Below are positions 10,259 through 23,505 of a stretch of DNA of 64,000 nt, one piece after another. The DNA lies in the NCBI GenBank assembly GCA_014529385.2, contig CM043959.1, positions 9,223,309 to 9,287,308 of the forward strand. Reading direction: 5' to 3'. Below the pieces are notes generated by a model, which had not been told where the DNA came from, ran no database searches, and saw only the letters and a program-made list of their open reading frames with translations. This stretch comes from Adiantum capillus-veneris. Lineage: Eukaryota > Streptophyta > Polypodiopsida > Polypodiales > Pteridaceae. The position numbers were made by a program, and so were the translations under genes. Position 1 is the stretch's first letter, and every line of letters starts with the position of its first letter.

Positions 10259-13200
10259 TGTATGTCATCTTTGCCTATGTCTTTAGGAAACATACCCTCT
10301 CTACCTTTGCCTACACAGACCCTGACAACACCTGCTATGTCTCACTAGAGCACTGTCTCTCTACAAAGTCTACTGGCACATCTTGCATAGCTAGATGTTT
10401 TGTCTTGTGAGCATGATGGAGCTCAAAGGCAAAGAAGACACGTCTCGCCTCTCGCTCAAAGCATGCCAACAACAAAACTGAGACTTTGTCATCTCAAACC
10501 TCAGACACATAGGATATACCCAGCCACTGTCAGCTCCTTTGGCAATCACTAATGAGTTGCAATTCATCTGAAAGATTTCTCTCTAGGCAGTATCTAAAAC
10601 CGAAATTATGCTAACTATCTCACTAAGATCAAGCTCTATCTTAGTTGAAGAACATAGCGCACATGGCATCGCGTATATGATGCACCACAGGGCAATTACA
10701 AGCAAACATCTCATGTGCCTGCAATGTCAAACGTTGAACTATCGGCTTAGTACACACAATCAAAACTTCCACTAGAGAAGGTGCTTAACTAGTCACGATG
10801 TGCTAAACTAGTCATTTTGTGGTGTGACACGAAAAACTCCCACTAGAGAAGGTGCTAAACTAGTCACGATGTGGTGTGACACAAACAACTCCATCCTCAT
10901 CTAGTAACCAATTAATGTAGAGAAGTGTTACCGCTCGAAGACATGTAATCAAGAGGAACGCTAAAGGGAAATGTGATATCACCGTCACTGCCATATGAAA
11001 CCACTGTTCTAGCATGTGTCAAAAAATCATGTGTATCATGTATAGATCTCCGCTGTTGTCTCATAAGTCTAAAACAATGGTGCCAAATCTGCCTTGTGTG
11101 ACCACAATGACAACATCACATATATCTGTAAGAACGAGACCGTCGTCTCTCACAAGTCATCATTGTAGACTCTAAATTGTCACATATATGTGCAATCATA
11201 AGTGCATGTCAAGAAACTAAACTATGGTGAGAAAACCTGGGAGAAATCTAGCAGAGTATCCATTGTAAATTGAGCAAAATCTCAAGTACAATCTCTACCA
11301 TAAACCATGCAAAAACTCGTAACAAAAGCAGGAGATCACTCGACAACTACACAATCATGAAATCCATGATCATATGTATCAAAATTGATGCTCACATATA
11401 CATAGAATGAAGTCCACAATCTGCAAATTGCAAGCATACAATCTAGGACAAATAGCTCAATTGAGCGTACAACGCATAACTATATACACAAGTAGTGAGC
11501 AAACTAGCCCAAACACACCTCACAAGAGAAACTGCCTGCAAAAATCTACAAAAGACCTATAAATCCCGTGAGTGAAAAAGTATGTAGCCACACGAGCATA
11601 TGCAATTCTCACACTTGCAAGAGTGGATACAAGAACATTAAACTGTGTCCAAGGAAACCTGTCAAAGTAGGAGTCAAATTCGACCACTAAACCATCAAAG
11701 AGCAAAACTACAAATACGCATGGAACATGGCATGAATCTGGGGAAAGTATGATATAGTTTCCTTGAAGACCGAGTGAAAACTCAGAAAGTCTTTCCAATA
11801 TCGCACAAAGCATATAGACACTTCGTGTCTTAGTAAACAAATGCACAAAAGGTATACATACACTACCAAAACCTTCGCAAACTAGCTCAATCCTGAACGA
11901 GTGGCTCTATGGACTTGTACTTGTTCCAAAAAGCTATAAACATGGGAACTTGCTACTTGTGAGCTGGAGCTAGCTGAAGGTGTATCCGCATATGCATACA
12001 TCACATAAACTGCACAAAAGCATGCTAAAAATTTCTCTCTAAAATGCCCCACACAATCATACTAGTTATGAGCAAAATGGTCTCAAATCTGGCACACTTC
12101 CTCTTCCATCGGAAAAACACGTTGACCAAAGACCAAACACAAAGCACGACTAACTGCTTGTGGTCAAAATTGCCGCCCGAGAGCCGAGATCGCTCAAGGG
12201 AGAAACCGCTTTTAAATGGTTCTCGAAGCTGCTATGTGCCGGTGTGTGCTACTGCAGTTGGAAACTGGGGGTACTCTCAAAGCCAAATGATGTGGAGACT
12301 ACGTCAGATGTAGGTTGCTTTGAATGCGGGCTAGAGGAGTACCTATGCTACTCTACCTCTGTCTGTCTCCTGCCAAGTCAAAATCAGGAAGCCGAGGTGC
12401 TGGGGAATTTCTATTAGAACACTGCTTCAAAATGGGTGTGGGAGGGAAGTCATAGGTGAATCAACAACTACTCTTTCTAGCTCTCACTATGTCAAAATCG
12501 ATAAAAAGAAGGTCAATGTCGCCTTCCACCGCCAGATGAAAGCGCTCGTCTCAAGGTCGTAGCCACCGATGCCGAGGGAAAAGGCCAAAGTCATAGACAC
12601 CAAAATCAGTGTCAAAATTGATGTCGAGCCGCCAAAACCGAAGCCAATGCAAATCATTGATGTCAAGAAGAATGCCGAAAGGTGATATCCAAAAGAACAT
12701 GGGTGTCGTAGTTTGAGCCAAAGAGAAATTGCCGAAGCTTAAATTCGGATCGATGTCAAGGATCACTCAATCTTACTCGCCCGTCTCGCACACACCTGTG
12801 TGTGTTTGTGTGAGCACACGCCAAGAGCACACACACACCCTCTTAGTGATGAAGAGAGCTCAAAAGTTCTCTTTCTCTCAATTTTCTTGAGAAGAGTTAT
12901 CCCTCTTGCCCTGTCTTTATCTTTCTTTTATCGGTACTGGCTCTACACTCTCTTTCTTGGTCTCTCTCTTGATAACAAGTGTGTGCACACAATCTAAGAG
13001 AGTAGAAGAAAGAAAATTGTATGCTCTCTGCTGCACTCAAAATCTGTGTGTGTATGTGTGTTTGTATGTGAGCAATAGCAAGCTCTTCTAAGTTTGCTCA
13101 TGACTATCTGCTCAAATGCCAATTATGAGCTACTACAACTCTATCACTTCCAAGGCTCTAGTGTTTCTTGGTTGTAAATGCCCAATTTATGTGTGTCAAA

Positions 13201-13290
13201 TCCACACCTTAATGGACTCGATAACTACCTTCCCCTGCTTATGTACTCTGCAAATCTAGCTAGCATTGGCTGCCCCTTTGTCAACGGCTT
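10259..13290. other. anonymous sequence with a short direct duplication
   Basis: No gene recognised. A duplicated block (CCACTAGAGAAGGTGCT...CTAGTCACGATGTG...GTGTGACAC) occurs at about 10770-10822 and 10835-10880. A 108-codon minus-strand frame at 11520-11846 has no recognisable domain and I treat it as probably chance. A CA/GT-rich patch lies near 12790-12840. Confidence 0.35.
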
Positions 13291-13291
13291 T

Positions 13292-13294
<3 letters not shown>

Positions 13295-13340
<46 letters not shown>
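13295..13340. repeat. (GT)n microsatellite
   Basis: About 46 bases of pure GT dinucleotide. Overlapping frames encoding Cys-Val runs are artefacts of this repeat. Confidence 0.95.
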
Positions 13341-13341
<1 letters not shown>

Positions 13342-15105
13342 TCACACAGACTCGATTTTCCTCCTTCAAGTGCTTCAAACACACAAGTACACACAAAAAT
13401 TCCACAATGTTGCTACAAGTTTGGTTTTGCTTAGAATCTCAATTTTCTTCGAACACTACTTGTAACGTCCGATTTATCCTTTACCAATATTTTCTATGCA
13501 CCTTCTAAATCCAATGCTCGCTCCCCAATTTCCTCCTTCTCAATGTCTCAAAGATTTAGTCCCAAGGTCACAAGCTTTGTTGTCGTCGAGATATTACTTG
13601 ATTTTCTTCAAGCTTTCCTTCGACTTCCTTCAATGCTTGGTTCCCTCAATCTCCACAGAACTCTCTGTTCTCTACATTCACCATGTAGCACGCAAGCTCT
13701 AAAAGGCTCACAATGAGTTGCTTCTCTCCTCAATGCCTTCGATTTCCCTTGCTTCAATGCTATTCAATTCCCTTCAAGTCTATTGGCCGATCCAATCCTT
13801 GCTCACTTCTACCCTCTCGCACTTGCTTAATTTTCCCTAATATGCTTATTTTGACCTACATATCTTGACATACTACCCCTTGATCTCTGCACTCCAATTG
13901 TGTATGTGTGGGGTGGGGGGAGGAGGGGGGGGATCACACACAATATCCCATGCTAAGCTCCAAGATCATAAGTTTGGCTTCAAATCTTGCCATGGCTGCC
14001 CGTTGCTCACCCGCTTAGCTACCAAGATCTACCCAGACCATGGCTTGCTTGATATTGGCTTCCTATTCTCCTGCAGCTTCAAGCTGAGAGATTTTCCTTG
14101 TGCATCCCCAATTTCTAAAGAGATGCAAAGATATCTCCTAAAATTCCATTGAATCTCAAGAGGGGCTTTACATGTGGTGTGCTCTGAGATTTGCTCGGAT
14201 CTCCCTTTATCCCGTTCTGCCATTCCAAATATGCTACCGCCAAGCTCGTGCCTACCTCTGGCGATTTTGACTCATCGGGAAGCCATCGTGCATGCAGAAA
14301 TGAGGTGATGGAGGAGGTTCCACACTTTCATCTACTCCCTTTGTATGCAATGGTGATAATGTTTCATTAACCAAAGAATTTTGGACTTTAGTAGTATAGG
14401 AAAATTCTCAATTATTTCACGATTCAGCCTTTAATATGGAGCATTGGGTGTTATGGGATTCATGCTCTTTAATATTTTTTTATATCATGCAAAGCCACTA
14501 TGATGACTCTCCATTTCATGTTCTTCTTATTCAATGGTGGTGTGGGGGGAGGTGATTTTTCTTTCCATGCAAGGACATCGTTCTTGTACTTTTTTCTTCA
14601 GTCTCTACAATTGTTTGTTCCTCTATGGTTTGAGCCATATTACACTTCCTCTTTTAAACTTTCTTTGGCATGTTCACTAAGGGTCTAGTCTTGTGTATCC
14701 TCTTTGTAAGAAGTCTACTTATCTGAGAAAATGGGGTCACTTCAAAAAAGATTTGGAAGAATGTGTTGCATTCGAGACTTGTTGGGTCCATCAAAGTATG
14801 AGCTTTTTTTGCACCATGATTAAGGTACATACTACATTTTTATCCTTTGGATTATGCTATTGTAATCCATTACAATTGTACAAATCTGAATACACAATTG
14901 AGTTCTAGGTCTAGATTACGTGTCATTTCAATTTCAGTTATCATTTCCATTTCATTTCACTATCTCTATCTTATTTGTACTCTGAAGTCTACCTACCTTA
15001 CTGATTTAGCTAACTCAACTAACCCAACCAAGAATAGTTGTCGAAGGAGACCATATCATTTCACTACTTAAATGGATGCTAGTCACTGCTTTTAGACGAA
15101 GGCGT
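13341..15105. other. anonymous, partly pyrimidine-rich sequence
   Basis: From about 13340 to 13860 the plus strand is strongly C/T-rich. A G-rich run (GGGGTGGGGGGAGG type) lies at about 13910-13932. Several short frames exist but none has a recognisable domain or splice-organised continuation. Confidence 0.35.
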
Positions 15106-15107
15106 CT

Positions 15108-15185
15108 CCCTCTCTCTCTCTCTCTCTCTCTCTCCCCCCCCCCCCCCCCCCCCCCCCCCCCCATGCACACACACACACACACACA
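15108..15185. repeat. compound (TC)n-(C)n-(AC)n microsatellite
   Basis: Three adjacent simple tracts: TC to about 15134, an uninterrupted run of nearly 30 C residues to 15162, then AC to 15185. The run length and purity make it a likely site of sequencing or assembly uncertainty. Confidence 0.95.
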
Positions 15186-15740
15186 AATATTTCCATAGCT
15201 TCTATGATTTGATATGGATCTCTTCAATTATGATAGCGCTTTCATGTTGTCATCATGTTTAGAAGTTTTTGTAGAAGCATCTTTTCTCACAAATTTTAGA
15301 AAAGATGATGGAGATTTGTCATGCATGAACCACGCATGAATTGTGAAATTTAAGTTTTTCTAAAGAGTAGCAACACGTCATTGAAATATTTTGTGTGTTT
15401 TTGTGATGCTTCTATGGGAGGAAGAAAAATGATGTCGTAGAAGGAAGAAGACCCCCCTTTATTAAGAGGGGACTGTGTGAGTCTATGTTTTCTCATCAAA
15501 CAAGGCTAAGTTGTTGGCTTAATCAAAGAATGTCATTCTTTCGGCATGATGCAAAGTCCGCCTTATGGACAAGTTCATATATCATGATTGTAGTTGGATT
15601 CATTGAAAGCTTATATAATAAAAAAAGGTCTTCCATTCCGTACCCTCAATAATGTGTCATCTCTTTTTTCTACTACCTTTCTAAGTTCCTAATTATGGCT
15701 ATGTGATTTATGTCATGAATGTCTTATGATTTTAGTCATG
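15186..15740. other. anonymous AT-rich sequence upstream of copia-C
   Basis: No gene or LTR was recognised. It may include the decayed 5' part of the copia-C remnant, but no LTR pair or primer-binding site could be identified. Confidence 0.3.
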
Positions 15741-15969
15741 TTTGAGTGATGGTGAAAATCCATGATCTCCAAATCTTGAACCTTTTTTACATAGCAATAA
15801 GTAAGTCTATGCTGAATGGCAAGTTCATCTACAATGATGTAATCGATAGTCTACTCACTAAAGCAATTTGTAGGAAATCCATTGAGCTTACAAAAGGTGG
15901 TGATGCATATCTTATTAGCTCACACAAGTATCAAGGTTTCACTTATGATTGTGACATGTTTAAGGATTT

Positions 15970-16425
15970 TAAGAATTGCCAAAATAAATCTTGTGGTTCC
16001 ATGTGCAATGTAGAATTCTATTATTTTCATAAGAAAAGGATGTGAAGAAGGATTGTTGATCATGGTAGAGAGACAAGAAGAAGGTTTATGATGAGGAGAA
16101 GTCTGAGAGTGGCACAAAGGGAAAAGCTACGCTTGAGCAGATCAATGTGGTTGAGTCTCTATGGTAGAGAGAGAAGAGGAATTTTTACGATGAGGAGAAG
16201 TCTGAGAGTGGCACAAAGGGCAAAGCTACGCTTGAGCAGATGAATGTGGTTAATAATTGCCACAATAAATCTTGTAGTTCCATGTGTGCAATGTAGAATT
16301 CTATTATTTCCATAAGAAAAGGATGTGAAGAAGGATTGCTGATCATGGTAGAGAGATAAGAAGAAGTCTGAGAGTGGCACAAAGGGCAAAGCTACCTTGA
16401 GCAGATCAATGTGGTTGAGTCTCTA
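15970..16425 (+). repeat. partial triplication inside the copia-C gag end
   Basis: The block GAAGTCTGAGAGTGGCACAA, AGGGCAAAGCTAC and CAATGTGGTTGAGTCTCT occurs three times (around 16095-16160, 16197-16250 and 16363-16425). Its upstream flank (AATAAATCTTGTGGTTCCAT type) is repeated at 15985 and 16265. The copies are imperfect and differ in length, which indicates local tandem duplication after insertion. Confidence 0.75.
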
Positions 16426-17000
16426 AACACCAATGTTTAAGATATTTTTCATTTCAGAACATATCCTAGCATGGTTGCTCTTATCACACAAGATTTCAGT
16501 TTTGCACACCATTGGGTCATTAATTTTGGTGCAAGATTCCATGATACACTACATAGAGAGTGTTTCTCTACCTATGCAAAGACTAAATGCATGGTAAATC
16601 GTGAATACTCTTATGTTCTTAATATTGTTGATGTTAAAGAAATCACATTAGTGTGAAATAATGACACAAAGTTTATACTATGCAATGTACCCGAGCTAGC
16701 AAAGACCTTGATATCAACTTGATAGCTAGATCATTTGGGGTACACTATAGTATTTGAGAACATATCTTTGATGCTCTCATCTACTGAGTTGTGGTAGGCT
16801 ATATGAACCCGAGAAGGATGAAGAATCTAGCACATTTTGGTTACTTACCTATTTTGCATTTTATGGATTCTTTTGTATGTTAGCATTTCATTTATGAAAA
16901 AAAAATCTAGATCCATACACTTGCCATTGGGTAGAAAGTATCTTGAGCCTCTAGAACTAGTACATACAACTTATGCTGTCCTATGTTGACCAAGTCTTTA

Positions 17001-17006
17001 GGGGAA

Positions 17007-17044
<38 letters not shown>

Positions 17045-17050
17045 GGGGGG
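17001..17050. repeat. poly-G run interrupting copia-C
   Basis: About 45 nearly uninterrupted G residues lie between the protease-like remnant and the integrase core. Homopolymers this long are unreliable in most sequencing, so the true length is uncertain. Confidence 0.9.
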
Positions 17051-17810
17051 AGGCTTTTTTGCAGCATTCTTAGATCATTCTACTAGTAAGGTGTGGACAT
17101 ATCCTTTGAAACATAAGGACAAGATTTTTACCGTGTTATAGAATTTTCTCACGTTATTGGAAAATCAATCATGCAAGAAATTCAAAATATTGAGGACTGA
17201 TAACAAAGGAGAGTATGTTTCCAAGGACTTTGTATATTTTTGTGCTAGAAGAGATATTTGGTCGCAATTCAATGCACTTTACACACCTACCCAAAATGGA
17301 GTAGCTAATGGAATGAATCACATGATTCTGAAAAGGGTCACACTATGCTTTCTATGGAAAATTGAACTCAAGGGTTTTGGTCCAAGGATAATTTGCCAAT
17401 GGTTTACATTGTAAACGTATTATCTTGTATGTCATTGAATTACAAGACTATAGAGAAGTTGTGGTCAGGAAATAGATTACATTATGATCATTTACGCATC
17501 TTTGGTTGTGAGACATATGCACATGTGCCAAAAGAGCTTAGACAAAAACTTGAACCAAAGTCACACAAATTATTTTTATTGTTTATGGGGCAAATGGAGG
17601 GATGGGCTATCATCTTTGGCACATTGAATCTTGTAAAATATTTGGAAGCTCGGATTTCATATTCAATGAGTCTAAGATGCATAAGAAACCTATCAAAGAG
17701 ATAGAGAACCAGAGAGTCATATTCGAAGATGTTACCTCAGACTTGGTCAAACTCAAAAGTCTAAGGAATGCTCCAAACAAATTCAAAAGAAATAGTCAAA
17801 ATTGAGGACC

Positions 17811-18160
17811 TTATATTAGGAACACTCAATGAAATCCAAGAGCACTAATCACAGATTGAGATTCTCTACTTGAGCCTCAAATCCAACTGGTCATAGATCA
17901 TAGGTCCTTAGAACCTTAATGTTTTGAGGTCTAGACTTTAGAAGGCTAGAATAATCTACGCAGATCTTTGTGTCCAGTGCATGCGTAGCTAACTCAAGAC
18001 TAGCTAGTGGATTAAATGTGGATCCTAGCTATAAGAACTCCATAAAATTGCTAGACTCGAGGTCCAAAAAAACTAAAAGTTTTGGGTTGTAGATGGCAAT
18101 ACCAATTTGTGGAAACTGCACACTTAAATGTGCATGTGCAAGGAAAATGTTGGGATGTAT
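17811..18160. other. sequence between copia-C and copia-A copy 1
   Basis: No gene was seen. The last five bases (18156-18160, TGTAT) are the left target duplication of copia-A copy 1. Confidence 0.5.
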
Positions 18161-18303
18161 TGTTGGAGCTATATATGGCTCACTCTATTGAACTTGGTCT
18201 CACCTATATATTTGTATCTTGTCCTCAATATGAATCAGTCTTTGGGAGCGTATATGGTGTGTCTCTTGTCTCGTCTCTCTCTCTTTCTCTCTACATCTCA
18301 ACA
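18161..18303 (+). repeat. copia-A 5' LTR (143 bp)
   Basis: TG...CA ends with the short inverted repeat TGTTG/CAACA. It differs from the 3' LTR at two C/T positions. The 3' half is a CT-rich stretch. At 143 bp it is very short for an autonomous-type copia element. Confidence 0.97.
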
Positions 18304-18315
18304 TGGTATCAGAGC
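18304..18315 (+). promoter_or_regulatory. primer-binding site (initiator Met-tRNA)
   Basis: TGGTATCAGAGC lies immediately after the LTR end. It is the standard plant LTR-retrotransposon site complementary to the 3' end of initiator methionine tRNA, where minus-strand cDNA synthesis starts. Confidence 0.95.
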
Positions 18316-19070
18316 GGTAACGATCACGCGCCGATTCAATTCATGGTGACAACAGTATGTGTATGCGATTCGCACGTAAGATTCAAAATTGTTACAAATT
18401 TTATTTTTGAGTGTTGATTCTTGTTAACTGTGGTTGTTTTGTGTTAAGAAGAATATGATTAGTGTTTTATGTGGCGTTTATTTATAATCAATCTAATCGT
18501 TGATTACGTTTTCTTGTTAATGACACCCTGAACTTCATCTCAATTTTTCTTGCTGTTCTGCTCAAAATTTGGAGAAACAGAAAAAGCGATATGGAGCGTA
18601 GCGCAATGGCACTTTTCATCCAAAACTTGTTCGTCTCCTCGAGCTCTTCGATTTGAGTTCTAGGTTTGCGTCAATCGGAGTTCGCAGCAGAAAGTTATGC
18701 TGTTTTTACTGCAATAGAGCTTGACGCAGCTTTCTTCGTCCTACTTCTTCGTGAAGCGTCCACGATCGTTTTTCTTATTTTGTCTTTAACTTTTTCGAGA
18801 AGATTTAGCTTTTTACTATTCGTATTGTGGCCGTCAATCTTGCGTCTCACGTCACTCTATTTTGAGGACTCGTTTATTATTAACGTCTCCTTTACCCTGT
18901 CTTTTTTGGGTGACGTCTCTCACATCTTTGGACGTTCCTTGAGCAGCCTTCTTACGTTTATCGTTGACAGAACGCAGTACTCATATCTCTCTCATTCTCA
19001 ATTGTGGCCTTCACCATATATGGTGTGCAGATTCTGCGATCTTATCTTATACGTCTTCTCGCAACAAGAT

Positions 19071-22000
19071 ATGGCTATGAATATTCTCGTCAACGGCTTT
19101 CCTTCTGGCCAACGTTCTGTTCCTCCTTTCCAAGGTCAAGGATTTCCAGGCTGGAAAGCAAAGATGTTGTTAATTCTTGAAGGCGATGAACTCTCCGATG
19201 TTGTTCTTGGAAATCGTGTTTGTTCGCCTCAGCCTGTTGATACGGATAATGATAACGTGCTTATCACTGAAGGACCTATATTTGAAGATTGGAATGTTGC
19301 CTATACGGATTGGCAACGACGTGATAAAGCAGCTCGTCGGTATATTCTTTCTGCTCTTACTGATTTCCTTTTGCTTGATATGTATGAACTGCCTACTTCC
19401 CATGACGTATAGAAGTATCTTATTGCAAACTTTCAGAAGAAATCTGTTACAGAAATACTTTATTTGAGAGGGTTGCTTAACAAGTTACAATATGAAGTTG
19501 GTACTGCCATGACGGGACATATTGAGTCTTTCAAATCTATTATTAATCAACTTGCTGCTGCCGGTGATCCTGTTCCACAAAAGCAACTGATTACACTTCT
19601 CCTTGATACGGTGAAGGACTCTTCTTATGATAACATTGTTACTATTCTCTCTAATAAAGATGGTCTTGATTTCGACCAAGCTTGCATGTCTTTAATTGAA
19701 TACTCTCAACGTCAAGAACGTCGGAATGCTGGTCACAATACAGCTATGATTTCACAAGAGGAGACTGAGTCACAACAGATGGAACGTGCTTTTTATGCTC
19801 GAAGGCGTCCATTTCAACGAGGAAACCGCAGAGGTGGCCGTCGCGGTAATATTTTCTCTCGTCTCAAATTTCCTAATAAGCAATGTTCTTACTGCAACAG
19901 AAATGGCCATACTGAAGATGATTGTTGGGCACATCAATATGATGAAGAACACAATATTACCACAAAACAACCACGTTTATCTAGAGACTCTTCTTCTTCT
20001 TGTTGTGAATATTGTGGACGATCTGATCATCCCACTCATATGTGCTATAAGCGTCGATTCGACACAGATCGGAATAGAGCATATGCTACCGAACATTGAA
20101 ACAACATTGTACCAGAAACAAGATGCGTCCTATGTTCAGTTGCTCCAGACAGAATACTTCATGTACGTGATGGATCACTTTTTATTGTCGATTCTGGTGC
20201 TACAGCAAATATGACATATCAGCCTAAGTGGCTCCATAACTATCATCCACTGCCAATTCAACGTGTTGTTTATCTTGCTGATGATACTACTTGTCAAGTA
20301 AAGGGTATTGGAGACTTATATCCTGGTACCTTATCTTCTTCCACTCGAATTTTGCGAGGAGTATTACATGTACCAGATCTTCAACGTAATCTTCTTTCAG
20401 TTGCTAGACTTGTTGATCTTGGTCTGTTTGTTGGATTTGATTATACCAAATGCCAAATTGAGAAAGATGGACAGACTATAGCCACTGCTCCTCGAAACGG
20501 TAATTTATTTGAAAACTCTCTCAACGATGCTGTAGCAAATATTGTCACTGCTCCAGGTGATCATGATTGCAAAGTACGGCATCACCGTTTTGTTCATGCT
20601 GATTTCTCAAAACTCCTTGATCTTCAACGTCGTGATCTTGTTCATGGCATGGATCTTAAAGCCCATCCCCATATGGGAATTTGTGAATTTTGTGCTCTTG
20701 GGAAACACAATCGTAAACCCTTTCCTCTTTCAAATACAACTCATTCTCATGACATCTTGGATCTTGTTCATACTGATATATGTGGACCTCTACCTTCTTC
20801 GAGATCACAATATCGCTACTTCATTACTTTCATTGATGATTTCTCAAGGTATATGACTGTATTTCTACTTAGACAAAAATCTGAAGCCTTATCTGTTTTC
20901 AAACAATTCCACAAGGCTGCGGAACTTCAAACTGGTCATCGCCTTAAGAAGCTTCGTAGTGACAATGGAGGCGAATATGTTTCTCGAGAGTTTGTGAGTT
21001 ATTGTGCTGACAGTGGAATTCATCATGAACACACTATTCCATATTCGCCTCAACAGAATGGTGTTGCTGAACGAAAGAATCGCACTATTCTCAATGCTGT
21101 AAGATGTATGCTGATTCATTCTGGCTTATCTCGTGTTTTCTGGGCTGAAGCTACTTTGACAGCAACATTTATTCAGAATCATCTTCCTACTACTGCACCC
21201 TCTGGTAAGATACCCATCACAGCATGGACAGGTGACATTCCTTCTGTATCTCATTTTCGAACCTTTGGATGTATTGCTTATATTCATGTTCCCAAAGGAA
21301 CACGAACAAAGCTTGATGCTCCTGGTCTTAAAGTTATTTTTATTGGATATTGTGACACTTCCAAAGGCTACAAATTCTATGACCCTTCCTCCAAGAAAGT
21401 AATTGTGAATCGTGATGCTACTTTTAACGAACAGCTTATGGGAGGCTCATGGTCCATGGATGATTTTGATGATACTAAATCATTGCTTCAGGCTTTTCCA
21501 TTTCTTTCAGAAGATGAAACTCTTCCTATAGAGCAAATTTCCTCCTCACAACCATCCATTCCAAATGTTGCCAATGATGATATTGATATTTTTGTTGATC
21601 TGCCTATTGATTTTGAACATGGCTCATGTCATGTTTATGATGACGATATTGTTGATAATGCTTTTTCTACTTCTGAAGATCCCGTTACTTATGATGAAGC
21701 TATCTCTTCACCACAAAAGGATCAATGGCAAGAGGCTATGGAAGCAGAGTACGATTCTCTTATCTCTAAAGGTACATGGATACTAACTGAATTACCTCCT
21801 GGTCGTACAACTATTAAATGTAAGTGGGTGTATAAAACAAAAGTAAAAGCAGATGGATCTTTTGACAAGTTCAAGGCGCGTTTAGTTGCAAAAGGTTACT
21901 CCCAAGTAGCTGGTGTTGATTATCAAGAGACTTTTTCACCAGTTGTTCGCATTACAAGTGTTCGAGTTTTATTGGCATTTGTTGTTCAATTTGATTTAGA

Positions 22001-23258
22001 AGCTCATCAAATGGATGTGCGAACTACTTTTCTTAACGGTGACTTGGAAGAGGAAATTTATATGGAACAACCAGAAGGGTTTGTTATTCCAGGTAAAGAA
22101 GACTTTGTTGCTCAACTCCATAAGGCACTATATGGTCTCAAACAAGCTTCGCGAGCCTGGTATACAAAATTTGATCTTTTTCTCACCTCTAAAGGATTCA
22201 TCTCTTGCTCGTCAGACCCCAACTTATACATAAAACGCCAAGGTAGCAGTTTTTTGATTCTTGCTCTTTATGTGGATGATACCATCCTTGTTTCCAATGA
22301 TTTGGGATTTCTTCAGCAAGTGAAAAAGTTATTGTCTTCTGCATTCGATATGGTGGATCTTGGAGAGATTCACTCTTGTCTTGGCATTCAAATCCAACGG
22401 AACCGTACAAAAGGTATTTTATTCCTTTGACAGTCAAAGTTTATTGCAGATACTATTCAAAAATTTGGTATGGAATCTGCACATTCAGCCAACACACCTT
22501 GTCTTGCGAGCTCTATGAAGAATACTTCTGACAATGGCGGTCAACTTGTCACAAATCAACCTTATGCTAACTTGATTAGATGTCTTCAGTTTGTTGGCAT
22601 GAACACTCGTCCTGATATTCTGTTTGCTGCTAACTATCTTGGACAACATCTTGCATGTCCTTCTCTTAAGCATTGGTCTGTTGCAAAGCGTGTATTGAAA
22701 TACTTGAAAGGCACTACAGATTTTGGTTTAGTCTATCGACGACAACTCACATCGGATTCTATGCAATCTCTTTCTCTTTTGGGTTACACAGATGCAGAGT
22801 GGGAAAGCTCACATTTATCTATGCGATCTACTAGTGGAAATTGCTTCTTTATAAATGGTTGTCTTGTTTCTTGGACCAGCAAGAAACAACGTTGTGTTGC
22901 AGTTTCTACGACTGAGTCAGAATATGTTGCGGCATCACTTGCATCTCGTGAGTTGATTTGGCTTCGACAAATGCTGGTTGATATTGGTCACTCTCCTCTT
23001 TCTAGCATACCCTTGCGGTGTGACAACCAAAGTGCTATTAGTCTTGCAAAAGACTATGTTCAACATAATAAGTCAAAGCACATTGCTGTCCATTATCATT
23101 ATGTCAGGTATGAAGTACGCAAGGGAACCATTATGGTTGAACACTGTCCAAGTGACCAGATGATTGCAGACATTTTGACCAAAGGCCTCAATGAGTCACG
23201 TTTCATCCTTTTGCGCTCGAAGCTTGGAGTTGCTTCGGCCTCACTCTTTCTAGATTAG
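19071..23258 (+). pseudogene. copia-A copy 1 gag-pol, one frame with three stops
   Basis: The likely start is ATG 19071; the frame is open further upstream, to an ATG at 18666. Counting from 19071, two CX2CX4HX4C zinc knuckles begin near residue 272 (CSYCNRNGHTEDDC and CEYCGRSDHPTHMC). The aspartic protease IVDSGA has its Asp at about residue 374. An HHCC-type region ends in CEFC. The integrase triad is D569, D631, E667 (D-61-D-35-E). RT has YVDD at about residue 1067, and RNase H ends in SEYVAASLASRELIW and a SKHIAVHYHYV segment. Gag forms the particle and pol copies and integrates the element. Stops at 19410-19412 (TAG), 20097-20099 (TGA) and 22428-22430 (TGA) interrupt an otherwise unshifted frame. 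Two of these positions are also stops in copy 2. Confidence 0.95.
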
Positions 23259-23491
23259 CTTCTTTTCTATTGTAATAGTTTTGTACATATGACATTGTAA
23301 TCTTTTAGGTACCATGCACTATGCACACTCCACATTTGCACCTTGTGATATCTAAGTCACTTGAATATTTGTACATAGATGCACAATTCACTTTCACATC
23401 ATCACCGCTGGTTCATATTTCACATTGTATAGGGGCTTGGGTTTTTCCCTTGAACTCCCCAAGGGTTTTTTCATCCAAAGCTAGAGACCTT

Positions 23492-23505
23492 TGTTTGAGT
23501 GGGGG
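23492..23505 (+). promoter_or_regulatory. polypurine tract of copia-A copy 1
   Basis: A G-rich run (GAGTGGGGG) directly abuts the 3' LTR start, the position where plus-strand DNA synthesis is primed. The same run precedes the related LTRs at 9987 and, on the minus strand, at 32263. Confidence 0.8.

Larger units (their letters stand above)
15746..17810 (+). pseudogene. copia-C: decayed Ty1/copia gag-protease-integrase remnant
   Basis: Domain remnants follow the copia order on the plus strand but in shifting frames. The gag C-terminal part is at 15800-16050. A decayed zinc-knuckle tail (VKKDC, then RDKKKVYDEEKSES) lies in another frame near 16030-16110. A protease-like segment is at 16480-16660, where WVINFGARFH stands for the usual DSGA-type motif. 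The integrase core spans 17157-17390 (ILRTDNKGEYVS and TPTQNGVANGMN, with Asn where the catalytic Glu is expected). The segment after integrase (FGCETYAHVPKELR) runs to 17700. Stops and frameshifts are numerous, and no RT, RNase H or LTRs were found. Confidence 0.8.

Noticed and set aside
13178-13508. Overlapping frames with Cys-Val repeats
   Set aside because: Direct translation of the (GT)n tract in two frames; no domain on either side.
17001-17050. Poly-G run as a regulatory or quadruplex element
   Set aside because: A homopolymer inside a dead copia remnant; more likely a slippage product or sequencing uncertainty.
18666-19070. Start of copia-A gag at 18666
   Set aside because: The frame is open from there, but the translated leader is unlike gag, and the sequence from ATG 19071 begins the conserved gag. 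The earlier start was not used.
19786-20214. 142-codon frame overlapping copia-A gag
   Set aside because: Out-of-frame shadow of gag-pol. A similar shadow appears at 56793-57212 only because that region is homologous copia-A sequence.
19410-22430. In-frame stops removed by U-to-C RNA editing as in some fern and hornwort organelles
   Set aside because: That editing is organellar, while this is a nuclear-type transposon. Edited codons would not give the residues expected at these positions.
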